Assembly: GCA_002335385.1 (NCBI GenBank) | Contig: DCVK01000029.1 | Coordinates: forward strand, 1 to 53,881 | DNA length: 53,881 bases | Origin: Candidatus Aminicenantes bacterium UBA2190 | Lineage (GTDB): Bacteria > Acidobacteriota > Aminicenantia > UBA2199 | Direction: 5' to 3' | In this document: positions 39,041 through 47,695 of the stretch, piece by piece | How the letters are laid out: every line of letters begins with the position of its first letter | How positions within the stretch are numbered: the stretch's first letter is position 1 | Notes under the pieces: model-generated | Seen by the model: the letters and a program-made list of their open reading frames with translations, nothing else | Told to the model about the DNA's origin: nothing | Databases searched by the model: none | Program-made: the position numbers and the translations under genes

Positions 39041-41068
39041 ATGGAAAAATTCTATCTGACCACGCCGATCTACTACGTGAACGATGTCCCGCACATCGGC
39101 CACGCCTATACCACCATCCTGGCCGACGTCATCAAGCGCTACAAGCAGCTGCGGGGCTGCCGCGTCTTTTTCCTGACCGGGACCGACGAGCACGGCCAGA
39201 AGATCGAGCGCAGCGCCGCCAAGCAGGGGCTCACGCCCAGGCAGCTCTCGGACGCCATGGTCGAGCACTTCAAGGAATTGTGGAAAACGCTGCACATCGG
39301 CTATGACGCCTTCATCCGCACCACCGACGAGGTCCACGTCAAGGGCGTGCAAAAGATCTTCTCCCGGGTCATGGAGCAGGGCGACATCTATCTCGGCGAG
39401 TACGCCGGCCACTACTGCATCTCCTGCGAGAACTTCATACCCGAAAGCGCCGAGGAGAGCGCTGATGGCAGGCGCGTCTGCCCCGACTGCGGACGCCCGA
39501 CCGACAACCGGGTCAAGGAGAAGTGCTATTTCTTCCGCCTGTCGGCCTACGGCGACCGGCTGCTGAAGTTCTACGAGGAGAATCCCGACTTCGTAACGCC
39601 GCGCTCGCGGATGAACGAGGTGGTCTCGTTCGTCAGGATGGGGCTGAGGGACCTGAGCATCACCCGCTCCACCGTCAAATGGGGGGTTCCCGTTCCTGGA
39701 GACCCGGGACAGACGATCTATGTCTGGTTCGACGCGCTGTCCAATTACGTCACCGCCATTGACTACCTGGGCGAAGGCGGGCGCTTCAAGGAGCTCTGGC
39801 CGGCCGATCTGCACATCATGGCCAAGGACATCCTCAAGTACCACGCCGTCTACTGGCCGGCCTTCCTGATGGCCGCCGGGTTGTCCCTCCCGAAGAAGGA
39901 ACTGATCCACGGCTGGTGGCTGAAGGACGAGAAGAAGATGTCCAAATCCAGCGGCAACGTCCTCGATCCCCATATCCTGCTCAAGCACTTCAGCGCCGAC
40001 GCCATCCGCTACTTCCTGATGCGCGAAGCGTCCATAGGCGCCGACGGCAATTTTTCCCACGAGGGCTTCATCGGCCGCGTCAACACCGACCTGACCAACG
40101 ACTGGGCCAACCTGGTATCGCGCACCACCGGCATGATCGATAAATACTTCGCCAACTCGTTCCAGGGCGACGCGAGCTACACCGACAGGGAAAAGGAGAT
40201 CGCAGCGGGCTACCAGCGTCTGGAAACGTCGGTCCTGGAGCTCTTTGACCAATACCAGTTCAACCGCGGCCTGGAGAGCGTCTTCGAATACGTCAATCAA
40301 TTGAACCGCTACATCGTCGCGGCCCAGCCGTGGAACCTGGCCAAGGATATGGAGAACCTGCCGCGCCTGGCCGGCGTGCTGAAGACGCTGTGCCGCGCCA
40401 TCCTGAGCGTCAACGCCCTGCTGTCGCCCATTCTGACCGAGACATCGGCCCAGGTGCGGGCCATCTTCCGCTGCGACGACGCCGGGCTCGGCTGGAAGGA
40501 CCTGCCCGAGGATTTTTCCATCGGCCAGGGGGCTCAGCTCTTCCCACGCGTCGACAGCAAGGCCTTTTTCGCCGAGGCCGAGGCCTTCCCCCAAGGGGTC
40601 GTCGCGGCTAAGCCGACGGCAGCCCCCCCGGCCATTTCACCCCAAGGAGCCACCATGCGGGAAACAAAGACCCCGGATGCCCACAATCCACCCCGGACCG
40701 CGACCGTTCCGCCCGCGGCGGAGAACAATGCCGCCTCCGAAGGACTGATCGAGATCGGGGATTTCAAGAAAGTGCAGATGGTCGTGGCCAAGGTACTGGC
40801 CGCCGAGAAGGTGGAAAAGGCCGACAAGCTGCTGAAGCTGCAGATCGACTGCGGCACGGACACGCGCACGCTGGTCGCCGGCATTGCTCTCCATTACAAG
40901 CCCGAAGATCTGATCGGCCGCAGGATCATCATCGTCAAGAACCTGAAACCGGCCAAGCTGCGTGGCATCCTGTCGCAGGGGATGATCCTGGCCGCCTCCG
41001 ACGCCGACAACCGCCCCTATATCCCCATCCTGCCCGACGAAACCCCCGTCGGAGCCATCCTGAAATAG
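39041..41068 (+). CDS. metG: Methionyl-tRNA synthetase with C-terminal tRNA-binding domain
   Basis: This 675-residue class I synthetase charges tRNA-Met. VPHIGHAYT (HIGH signature, about 16-24), a zinc region with two CxxC pairs (CISC, CPDC) and KKMSKSSGN (KMSKS) are all present. The anticodon-binding helical domain follows. After a low-complexity Ala/Pro linker (about 515-565) a Trbp111-like OB fold ends the protein (IGDFKKVQMVVAKVLAAEKV, then LVAGIALHYKPEDLIGRRI). GGAGAG lies 6 nt before the ATG. Confidence 0.96.
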   Translation: MEKFYLTTPIYYVNDVPHIGHAYTTILADVIKRYKQLRGCRVFFLTGTDEHGQKIERSAAKQGLTPRQLSDAMVEHFKELWKTLHIGYDAFIRTTDEVHVKGVQKIFSRVMEQGDIYLGEYAGHYCISCENFIPESAEESADGRRVCPDCGRPTDNRVKEKCYFFRLSAYGDRLLKFYEENPDFVTPRSRMNEVVSFVRMGLRDLSITRSTVKWGVPVPGDPGQTIYVWFDALSNYVTAIDYLGEGGRFKELWPADLHIMAKDILKYHAVYWPAFLMAAGLSLPKKELIHGWWLKDEKKMSKSSGNVLDPHILLKHFSADAIRYFLMREASIGADGNFSHEGFIGRVNTDLTNDWANLVSRTTGMIDKYFANSFQGDASYTDREKEIAAGYQRLETSVLELFDQYQFNRGLESVFEYVNQLNRYIVAAQPWNLAKDMENLPRLAGVLKTLCRAILSVNALLSPILTETSAQVRAIFRCDDAGLGWKDLPEDFSIGQGAQLFPRVDSKAFFAEAEAFPQGVVAAKPTAAPPAISPQGATMRETKTPDAHNPPRTATVPPAAENNAASEGLIEIGDFKKVQMVVAKVLAAEKVEKADKLLKLQIDCGTDTRTLVAGIALHYKPEDLIGRRIIIVKNLKPAKLRGILSQGMILAASDADNRPYIPILPDETPVGAILK

Positions 41069-41391
41069 AGGCGACCCGGCTGCGCAAATCATCAGCCGGC
41101 CCGGGCAAGAAATGAAGCAAAAAGTGAAATGCGAAATGGGGCGAAAAATGGGAGGGCGAATGGAAAAATCTTTGCGGAAAGCGGCCGGGCGCGGCCGGCA
41201 GGGAGAGCGGCTCGGCTGTTCCGACACCTACAGCGAAGGGGTCCTGCCCATGCGCCCTCCGGGATTCGGCATCACCGTTCCTTTTTCGCTGAAACATCGG
41301 ATGGGATTCTTTTCGGCCGTATCCCGGCTGCAGTGAGCCCCAGAATGAACTTTTCGCCCGATCTTTCGTTGAATAAGACAGGAGCACAGCC
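41069..41391. other. 323-nt gap without a recognised gene
   Basis: Between metG and the membrane protein I find no convincing gene. Two overlapping short frames (41112-41336 and 41129-41395) lack a ribosome site and any family pattern. An imperfect stem CCGGCT/AGCCGG lies near 41077-41100 but lacks a T run. Confidence 0.5.
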
Positions 41392-42438
41392 ATGAATCAA
41401 GCACGCACCTTTTTCGGGCTTCTGATCATGATCTTCATCGCCGTCCCGGTTCTCTTCGGCATCATCTGGGCCGTGGGCATCACCCAGGCCTTCGTCTCGG
41501 AGAAGACCTTCACCGAGCTGCCCGGCGAGATCATCGCCGAGGTGCCCGGGCTGCTGGACGGCATCATGCTGGCGGCACGCGATGAGGATTCCGACATGGA
41601 TTACGGCACCCGGGCCTGGTTTAACGCCGTGGCCGCCTCCGGAACCACCCCGAAGCAGCTGCTGCGGGAGACGGGACTCGATGACTGGCTGGAGAAGGAA
41701 CTGAGTGGATCGCTCGCCTCGCTGGGCAGAATCATAAACGGCAAGAGCGCGGAGCGCTCCGTCTGGCTCGACATGAAGCCGCTGAAAGCGGCCTTCAGCC
41801 ACCCGGCCATGGAAAACTGGCTGACCCGCGTGCTGGAAAACCTTCCCCCATGTTCCGCGGGTGAGTCGGAGGCATGGGCGCGGGCCCTGGCCGGCGAAAG
41901 CGGCTACGACTCGCTCCCGCCCTGCCGGCCCGGTGAGGTTCAGGGAGGCGCCGTGGCCGCGCTTATCCGCGACCGCGCCGGCCGCGATATCCCCGACCGG
42001 GTCAACATCATGGAAAACGCCCGCTTCCCGCGTGAGAACTTCAACATCGCCAGGACGGTCGACTCGTTCGCCTACCTCCTCTTCCTGATCCCCGCCCTGT
42101 TCATCCTCCTGGGCGCGCTGGTCGGGGCGCGCAGCAAGTCCCATTTCTTTCGCTGGAGCGGCGCCGCGACGATGGTCGGCGGCGGGATGGTACTGGCCCT
42201 CTCCTCGCTGGCCAGGGAGGCCGTCCCCTGGGCCATGCGCGTCGGCCCGCTGGACTACCGCTACTCCTCGCACTGGGTCCACTGGCATGAGGCCTTCGCC
42301 GACCATGCCGGCGGCCTGGCCCTGGTGGTCTCCCGCCACTTCATGTCGCCGGTGATCGCCGTCGCCGGCGGCGTATGCATCGTCGGGCTGCTGCTCTTCG
42401 CCTTCTCCTTCACCTTCACCCGCGATAACGCGGCCTGA
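41392..42438 (+). CDS. Four-helix membrane protein of unknown function
   Basis: This 348-residue protein has one membrane helix at about 7-30, then an exported domain of about 190 residues rich in Asp/Glu and Pro (with two CxxG-like Cys pairs near LPPCSAGE and LPPCRPGE), then three closely spaced helices (about 222-243, 252-275, 320-343). I do not recognise the family. AGGAG lies 8 nt before the ATG. The repeated LPPC-x-x-GE motif in the exported part may form a disulphide. It stands alone between metG and the glycoside hydrolase gene. Confidence 0.75.
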   Translation: MNQARTFFGLLIMIFIAVPVLFGIIWAVGITQAFVSEKTFTELPGEIIAEVPGLLDGIMLAARDEDSDMDYGTRAWFNAVAASGTTPKQLLRETGLDDWLEKELSGSLASLGRIINGKSAERSVWLDMKPLKAAFSHPAMENWLTRVLENLPPCSAGESEAWARALAGESGYDSLPPCRPGEVQGGAVAALIRDRAGRDIPDRVNIMENARFPRENFNIARTVDSFAYLLFLIPALFILLGALVGARSKSHFFRWSGAATMVGGGMVLALSSLAREAVPWAMRVGPLDYRYSSHWVHWHEAFADHAGGLALVVSRHFMSPVIAVAGGVCIVGLLLFAFSFTFTRDNAA

Positions 42439-42485
42439 TCCCGGGAGCGCGCCCAGGCCCAGGCGGCGAAGATCCGCGGCCCTGG

Positions 42486-42513
42486 TTGAAAATTTTTCCG
42501 GATCCTCTATAAT
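42486..42513 (+). promoter_or_regulatory. Strong promoter of the glycoside hydrolase gene (leaderless type)
   Basis: TTGAAA (42486-42491), 16 nt, perfect TATAAT (42508-42513), then 6 nt to ATG42520. The predicted start of transcription is the A of the ATG. No Shine-Dalgarno. Confidence 0.65.
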
Positions 42514-42519
42514 ATCATC

Positions 42520-44010
42520 ATGAAACGAACGCGCATTTGCGCCGTTATCCTGCTGGCAGCGCTGACCCTGGCGGCAGTCCCCCAGGGGGACGCCGCGGCA
42601 CAGCTGACGGCGGTCAACATTTCTCCGCAGCCCTACGGCATCAACGTGCACCTGGCGCAGGACTCCGCCCTGGCCAAGGCCAGGGCCGCCGGCATCGACT
42701 GGATCCGCATCGACGTCGATTGGAGCATCATCGAGGCCAGCAAGGGAAGGTTCAGCTATGGCGAAGTGGACCGGGTGGTCAACTACGCCGCCGCCAACGG
42801 GCTCTCCGTCTATGCCTCCATCGGCAGCACCCCCGGCTGGGCCAACAGCAAGAAGGGCAAGACCTACCCGGCCAGCAACTTGACCGACTGGAAAAATTTC
42901 GTAACGCGCACCGTCAACCGCTACAAGAGCAAGGTCAGGTACTGGGGGATCTGGAACGAGCCCAACCTGAAGCTGTTCTTCGCCCTGGGCAAGGACAAGT
43001 TCGTTCAGCAGGTGCTTCTCCCCGGCATCCAGGCCATCCGCGCCGCCGACCCGGCCGCGTTCATTGTCGGCCCCGAACTGAGCCACAAGACCGAGACCGG
43101 GTCGGAATGGTACTTCTGGCTCAAGTACATTCTGGACAACGCAGGCGGACACCTGGACGTCATCTCCCACCACATCTACGAGGACCTCGGGGTATACTAC
43201 ATGTTCGAGCTGCTGGAGGAGGGGGACAAGTTCATTCCGGCGGTGAAGAAGATCGTCGAGGAGTCGGGACAGGGCGGCAAGCCGTTCTGGATCACCGAGA
43301 CCGGCTGGCAGACGCACAAGTACTCGGAGACCATGCAGGCCAACCGTTACCTGGAGATGCTGCACACCCGCGCCCGCAAGAACTACCCGCACAAGGTCTT
43401 TTTCTATGAGATCATCGACGACTCCCGCCCCGGGGTCGAGCCCTTCGGCATCCTGCGCAGCAACCTCGAGGCCAAGCCGGCCTACAACACCTACCGCGAT
43501 TACATCGCCGGCCTGCTTCCCGATCCCGGCAATCCCGACGACGAAAAGATCAACAAGAAGTGCTATGCCGAGCAGACCGCGGGCAACGGCGCTCCGGCGG
43601 CGCAGAACCCGGCGCTGCGCTCGATGTATAAGGCCCGCGATTTCCTGCGCGGCTATTCCGCCACCGCCAGCGCCACCGTCGACCTCTACTACAGCTGGAA
43701 CGAGGATTTCCTGGCGATCGCCCTGGCCGACTCCCGCGTCTACCGCCTGGGGCGGCAGCTCCTGGAGCAGGCGCAGCGGTTTCTGGACGGCAACGACTGG
43801 CGCGCCCTGGACCAGCCCCTGCCCGGCGAGCTGCACCGCTGCGCCGCGGCCCTGGCGGCCATCATCCAGGAAGAATACCCCGACTCGCCGCTGGCCCCGC
43901 TGGCCCGGCTGGCACAGAGGAACATGGAATTGATCGGGCGCTCGCCGCTGCGTGACCTGCTGGAATTCTACCTGAAAGAGGAGATCCGGGGCTTCAGGAC
44001 CTCGCGCTGA
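42520..44010 (+). CDS. Secreted clan GH-A glycoside hydrolase-like protein
   Basis: This 496-residue protein has a signal peptide (MKRTRICAVILLAALTLAAV) and a TIM barrel of the GH39/GH5/GH10 kind. GIDWIRIDVDWSIIEASKG marks strand 2-3, WGIWNEPN carries the acid/base E147, and FWITETGWQT carries the nucleophile E260. The barrel ends near FGILRSN. A helical C-terminal domain of about 140 residues (LRSMYKARDFLRGYSATASA onward) is unfamiliar. It probably hydrolyses a beta-linked polysaccharide in the periplasm or outside. The stop is immediately followed by the ATG of the next gene. Confidence 0.82.
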   Translation: MKRTRICAVILLAALTLAAVPQGDAAAQLTAVNISPQPYGINVHLAQDSALAKARAAGIDWIRIDVDWSIIEASKGRFSYGEVDRVVNYAAANGLSVYASIGSTPGWANSKKGKTYPASNLTDWKNFVTRTVNRYKSKVRYWGIWNEPNLKLFFALGKDKFVQQVLLPGIQAIRAADPAAFIVGPELSHKTETGSEWYFWLKYILDNAGGHLDVISHHIYEDLGVYYMFELLEEGDKFIPAVKKIVEESGQGGKPFWITETGWQTHKYSETMQANRYLEMLHTRARKNYPHKVFFYEIIDDSRPGVEPFGILRSNLEAKPAYNTYRDYIAGLLPDPGNPDDEKINKKCYAEQTAGNGAPAAQNPALRSMYKARDFLRGYSATASATVDLYYSWNEDFLAIALADSRVYRLGRQLLEQAQRFLDGNDWRALDQPLPGELHRCAAALAAIIQEEYPDSPLAPLARLAQRNMELIGRSPLRDLLEFYLKEEIRGFRTSR

Positions 44011-45201
44011 ATGCGTTTTTTCGCCGACCTCCACATCCACTCACGCTACTCGCGCGGAACGTCGCCGGCGTTGGAGCCGCCCGAGCTGGCCCGCTGGGCC
44101 GCGATCAAGGGCCTTACCGTGGTCGGCAGCGGCGATTTCACCCACCCCCTCTGGTTCCAACGCCTGAAGGACTCCCTGCACGAAACCGCTCCCGGCCTTT
44201 ATTCGCTGGCAAAACGCAGCCCCGCGGTTTATTTCATCCTGAGCGCGGAGATCTCCCTGATCTTCCAGCAGGGAGGACGGGTGCGCAAGGTGCACCTTCT
44301 CCTGCTGGCTCCCTCCCTGGCGGCCGCAAAAAAGATCAATGCCGCACTGGGGCGGCGCTACAACCTGCGCTCCGACGGCCGCCCCATCCTGGGCGCCTCG
44401 GCCCGCGACATCAGCGCCGAGGTCCTGGGCATCGACGAGCGGGCGCTGATCATCCCCGCCCATATCTGGACCCCCTGGTTCTCGCTGCTGGGATCGCGGT
44501 CGGGGTTCGACAGCCTGGAGGAATGCTTCAGCGACATCTCCCCTTTTATTTACGCGGTGGAAACCGGGTTGTCGGCCGATCCGCCCATGCTGGCCAGGGT
44601 CTCGTCGCTGCGGCGCTACACGGTGCTGTCCAACTCCGACGCCCACTCGGCCCAGAACCTGGGGCGCGAGGCCAGCGAGTTCGATTGTCCCTTGACGTAT
44701 GAAGGCATCGCCAGGGCCATCCGCGAGAACGCCATCGTGCGCACCATCGAGTTCTTCCCCGAGGAGGGCAAGTATCACCACGACGGCCACCGCGCCTGCG
44801 GCGTTTCCCTCTCCCCCGCCGGCAGCCGCCGCCTTGGCAACTCCTGCCCGGCCTGCGGCAAGCCGCTCACCCTGGGCGTGCTGCACCGCGTCGAGGACCT
44901 GGCCGACCGCAAGGGCGGGCGGCGGGCCCCGTTCAGTTACCAGGTCCCATTGAAACAGATCCTGGCCCAGCTTCTGTGCTGCGGCGAGAAGGCCGGAAAG
45001 GTCGACCTGGCGTACGATTCGCTGATCGGGCGCCTGGGGCCCGAGTTCCAGATCCTGCAGAATATCGCCGTCGCCGACATCTCCAGGATCGACGAAAGGC
45101 TGGCCACGGCCGTGCTGGCCATGCGCGAGAACCGCGTTCGCCGCGTTCCGGGCTACGACGGGGTATATGGCAAGATCGCCCTGGATATGACATGCCGCTG
45201 A
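44011..45201 (+). CDS. PHP-domain endonuclease Q-like protein
   Basis: This 396-residue protein has a PHP metallo-domain (FFADLHIHSRYSRG, VVGSGDFTHP, LSAEISLIF, HIWTPWFSLLG, NSDAHSAQNLGREAS). A zinc-finger-like module follows (ACGVSLSP, then CPACGKPLTLGVLHRVEDLADR) and a C-terminal helical part. This is the layout of endonuclease Q, which nicks 5' of deaminated bases such as uracil and hypoxanthine and is best known from Thermococcales and a few bacteria. It abuts the glycoside hydrolase gene with no gap, so it is translated from the same mRNA. Confidence 0.82.
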   Translation: MRFFADLHIHSRYSRGTSPALEPPELARWAAIKGLTVVGSGDFTHPLWFQRLKDSLHETAPGLYSLAKRSPAVYFILSAEISLIFQQGGRVRKVHLLLLAPSLAAAKKINAALGRRYNLRSDGRPILGASARDISAEVLGIDERALIIPAHIWTPWFSLLGSRSGFDSLEECFSDISPFIYAVETGLSADPPMLARVSSLRRYTVLSNSDAHSAQNLGREASEFDCPLTYEGIARAIRENAIVRTIEFFPEEGKYHHDGHRACGVSLSPAGSRRLGNSCPACGKPLTLGVLHRVEDLADRKGGRRAPFSYQVPLKQILAQLLCCGEKAGKVDLAYDSLIGRLGPEFQILQNIAVADISRIDERLATAVLAMRENRVRRVPGYDGVYGKIALDMTCR

Positions 45202-45205
45202 GTGA

Positions 45206-45234
45206 TTGACTTTTGCAAAAAAGTATATTATTGT
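45206..45234 (+). promoter_or_regulatory. Promoter of the FadL-like gene
   Basis: TTGACT (45206-45211), 17 nt, TATTGT (45229-45234), in an AT-rich stretch. GGGAGG lies before ATG45265. Confidence 0.5.
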
Positions 45235-45264
45235 TTTTTTTAAACTAAATTTCCGGGAGGAAAA

Positions 45265-46524
45265 ATGAAACAAAGAACAATTGCTGTACGGCTCTTCTTG
45301 TCTGTTGCCTTGATCTTTCTCTGCGGCATCTCCCTGCCGGCCAACGGATTGAACCTCAACGGTTCGGGCTCGCGCGCCATGGGCATGGGCGGGGCCGTGA
45401 TCGCCTGGACCAACGATGTCAGCCTCTTCTACTTCAACCCGGCCGGCGCGGCCAATGCCGAGGGCACCTGGATCTCCCTGTTCGAGACCAACCTGCTCCC
45501 CAGCGGCTCCTTCGCCCTCGCCCCCTACGGCATCGACGCCAAGACCCAGAGCAAGCTCTATCCCGCCGGCGCTCTCGGCTTCGTCAAGCCGCTGTCGGAC
45601 AAGCTGACCATCGGCCTCGGCATCTACACGCCCTCGGGCACCGGCGCCACCTGGGATGGCACGCAGCTGAAAAACCTCTCCGGCGGCACGGCCTACGAAT
45701 GGGAGAGCTTTCTCGGCGTGGTCACCATCGCCCCGCTCGTGGCCTACAAGATCAGCGACCAGGTGGCGGTCGGCGCCACGCTCAACCTGAACATCGGCAT
45801 GATGCATATCAAGCGCCCTGGCGTCGGCCAGTACGAGGAGAGCCTGACCGGCACCGGCTTGGGCGCCACCTTCGGCATGCAGTTCACCCCCTGCGACAAG
45901 CTGGCCTTCGGCCTCAGCTACAAGCTCCCGGTCAACGTCACTCTCAAGGGCGACGCCGAGATGGGCTTCGCCAACTTGCTCGGCGCTGGCGTCGAGAGCG
46001 AGATCACCCGCAAGACCACGCTGCCCATGTGGCTGGGCGCCGGAGTCAGCTTCAAGCCCATGGACAAGCTGCGGCTGGCTTTCGACATCAACTGGACCAA
46101 CTGGAAGAAGCTGGACGAGATCCCGGTCGAGTTCTCCAACGCCGCCTGGACCCAGCTCATGGCCCATCCGGTCTATAAGGCCGCCTTCGACCAGACCATC
46201 GAGCTGGACTGGAAGGACTGCCTGCAGTTCCGCATCGGCGCCGAGTACATGCTCAACCAGGAGTGGGCGGTGCGCCTGGGCTACATGAGAGACCCGTCGC
46301 CCGCGCCGTTGGAGACGATGAACATCCTGCTGCCGCAGATCCCCTATAACATGTTCACCTTCGGCGCCGGCTACTCGGGCGCCAAGCTCAGCGTGAACGC
46401 CGCGCTGGAGATCCTGCGCGGAGCGAAGCAGACCGTGCCCCTGTCGCCCATGGCCAAGATGCCGGGCGAGCACAACATGAACATCTTCGTGCCCAGTATC
46501 ACCATCGCCTATCGCTTTAACTGA
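45265..46524 (+). CDS. FadL/OmpP1-family outer-membrane transport protein
   Basis: This 419-residue protein has a signal peptide (about 1-30, ending near LPANG) and a 14-strand barrel of the FadL kind. The N-terminal plug pattern is SGSRAMGMGGAVIAW, followed by FYFNPAGAANAEGTW (the NPA motif). Alternating strands follow, ending PSITIAYRFN with the aromatic C-terminal residue pattern of barrel proteins. It would let long-chain fatty acids or other hydrophobic molecules cross the outer membrane. A clear terminator follows, so it is a single-gene unit with its own promoter. Confidence 0.9.
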   Translation: MKQRTIAVRLFLSVALIFLCGISLPANGLNLNGSGSRAMGMGGAVIAWTNDVSLFYFNPAGAANAEGTWISLFETNLLPSGSFALAPYGIDAKTQSKLYPAGALGFVKPLSDKLTIGLGIYTPSGTGATWDGTQLKNLSGGTAYEWESFLGVVTIAPLVAYKISDQVAVGATLNLNIGMMHIKRPGVGQYEESLTGTGLGATFGMQFTPCDKLAFGLSYKLPVNVTLKGDAEMGFANLLGAGVESEITRKTTLPMWLGAGVSFKPMDKLRLAFDINWTNWKKLDEIPVEFSNAAWTQLMAHPVYKAAFDQTIELDWKDCLQFRIGAEYMLNQEWAVRLGYMRDPSPAPLETMNILLPQIPYNMFTFGAGYSGAKLSVNAALEILRGAKQTVPLSPMAKMPGEHNMNIFVPSITIAYRFN

Positions 46525-46546
46525 CCTTACTCCCGTTCCAGCATAG

Positions 46547-46579
46547 CGGGGGCGCCGGCAGCGGCGTCCCCGTCTTTTT
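46547..46579 (+). terminator. Intrinsic terminator after the FadL-like gene
   Basis: An 11-bp stem (46547-46557 with 46562-46572, one G-T pair) with a GCAG loop is followed by TCTTTTT. It lies 23 nt after the stop codon. Confidence 0.85.
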
Positions 46580-46620
46580 CCCTCTCCAGCCGGTAATTTT
46601 CCCCCCGAGGAAGAGCCTTA

Positions 46621-46649
46621 TTGTAAAATGGGCCAAAAAATAGTAAAAT
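46621..46649 (+). promoter_or_regulatory. Promoter of the rplS-rnhB-TPR operon
   Basis: TTGTAA (46621-46626), 17 nt, TAAAAT (46644-46649). AGGAGA lies 9 nt before ATG46689. Confidence 0.6.
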
Positions 46650-46688
46650 ATTCCATCCGTCAACTCACTGCCATTTAGGAGAGCCAAC

Positions 46689-47096
46689 ATGACAGACGAA
46701 AAGAAAAAAAGCAAGGAGCGCCCTGCCGGGTCGTCCGCAGCCAAGAAACAGCCGGCCGGCGCCGCCGCAGATAAGCAGACCAAGGATGCGGGCAGCGAAA
46801 TCCCGGTGATCCGACCGGGCGATGAGCTGAAAGTGTTCTACCGCGTCATCGAGGCCGGCAAGGAAAGGATACAGATCTACGAGGGCACCGTGATCGCCAT
46901 CAAGAATTCGGGGATCTCCAAGACCATCACTGTGCGCAAGACCTCCTTCGGCATCGCCGTTGAGAGGATCTTCCCCCTCCATTCCAAGCTGGTGCAGAAG
47001 ATCGAGGTCAAGAAGCACACCCGCGTCAGACGGGCCAAGCTGTTCTACCTGAGAAAACTGAAGGGCAAAGCCTCACGCCTGAAAGAACTCAGGTAA
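46689..47096 (+). CDS. rplS: Ribosomal protein bL19 with an N-terminal extension
   Basis: This 135-residue protein has a bL19 core from about residue 37 (IPVIRPGDELKVFYRVIEAG, then RIQIYEGTVIAIKNSG, RKTSFGIAVERIFPLHS and RRAKLFYLRKLKGKASRLKE). It sits at the 30S-50S interface. The core is preceded by about 36 low-complexity residues rich in Lys, Ala, Pro and Gln, unlike the short start of E. coli bL19. The ribosome site and promoter support the long start at 46689. It overlaps rnhB by one base (TAATG), the common rplS-rnhB order. Confidence 0.95.
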   Translation: MTDEKKKSKERPAGSSAAKKQPAGAAADKQTKDAGSEIPVIRPGDELKVFYRVIEAGKERIQIYEGTVIAIKNSGISKTITVRKTSFGIAVERIFPLHSKLVQKIEVKKHTRVRRAKLFYLRKLKGKASRLKELR

Positions 47097-47695
47097 TGGC
47101 CGATTTTTCCATCGAAGCAGCCTTATTGCATGACCGGCGCCGTTGGATATGCGGCCTGGATGAAGTCGGGCGTGGCTGCCTGTTCGGTCCCGTGGTGGCC
47201 GGGGCGGTCATCCTCGACCCGACGCGGCTCAATCCCGAGTACGACGACTCGAAAAAGATCCCGCCGGCGCGACGGCGGTTCCTGGCACGCGACATCTACG
47301 AAAAGGCCCGGGCGTATTCCATCGGCTGGTGCTGGAATGACGAGATCGATGACTGCAACATCCTCGAGGCGAGCAAGCGCGCCATGCTGCAGGCCTACCG
47401 CCGCCTGCAGGTCGTACCCGACTACGCGCTGGTCGACGCCATAGATCCCGGCTTTCTCCCGGTCGCCGGCCGGGCCGTGATCCAAGGGGATGAAAAGAGC
47501 CTCTCCATCGCCGCGGCCTCGATCATCGCCAAGGTGTTCCGTGACCGCCTGCTGGAGGAGATTTCCCCGTTCTTCCCCGAGTTTGACTTGGCAAAAAATA
47601 AGGGCTATCCTACACCCAGGCATAAAAATGTGTTATCATGGCAAGGGGAAACTATTTTCCACAGGAAGAGTTTCAAGCTGAAACATGGCTGTTGA
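47096..47695 (+). CDS. rnhB: Ribonuclease HII
   Basis: This 199-residue enzyme cuts RNA in RNA-DNA hybrids and single ribonucleotides in DNA. The start ICGLDEVGRGCLFGPVVAGAV carries D22 and E23 of the catalytic DEDD set; VDAIDPGF and KSLSIAAASIIAKVFRD complete it. GYPTPRHKNVL is the usual C-terminal motif. The TPR gene begins 11 nt before its stop. Confidence 0.94.
   Translation: MADFSIEAALLHDRRRWICGLDEVGRGCLFGPVVAGAVILDPTRLNPEYDDSKKIPPARRRFLARDIYEKARAYSIGWCWNDEIDDCNILEASKRAMLQAYRRLQVVPDYALVDAIDPGFLPVAGRAVIQGDEKSLSIAAASIIAKVFRDRLLEEISPFFPEFDLAKNKGYPTPRHKNVLSWQGETIFHRKSFKLKHGC

Noticed and set aside
41077..41100. CCGGCT/AGCCGG stem after metG as a terminator
   Set aside because: Six base pairs with a 12-nt loop and no T run; too weak to call.
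41112..41336. 74-codon frame downstream of metG
   Set aside because: No ribosome site, no recognisable pattern and a competing overlapping frame; probably chance.
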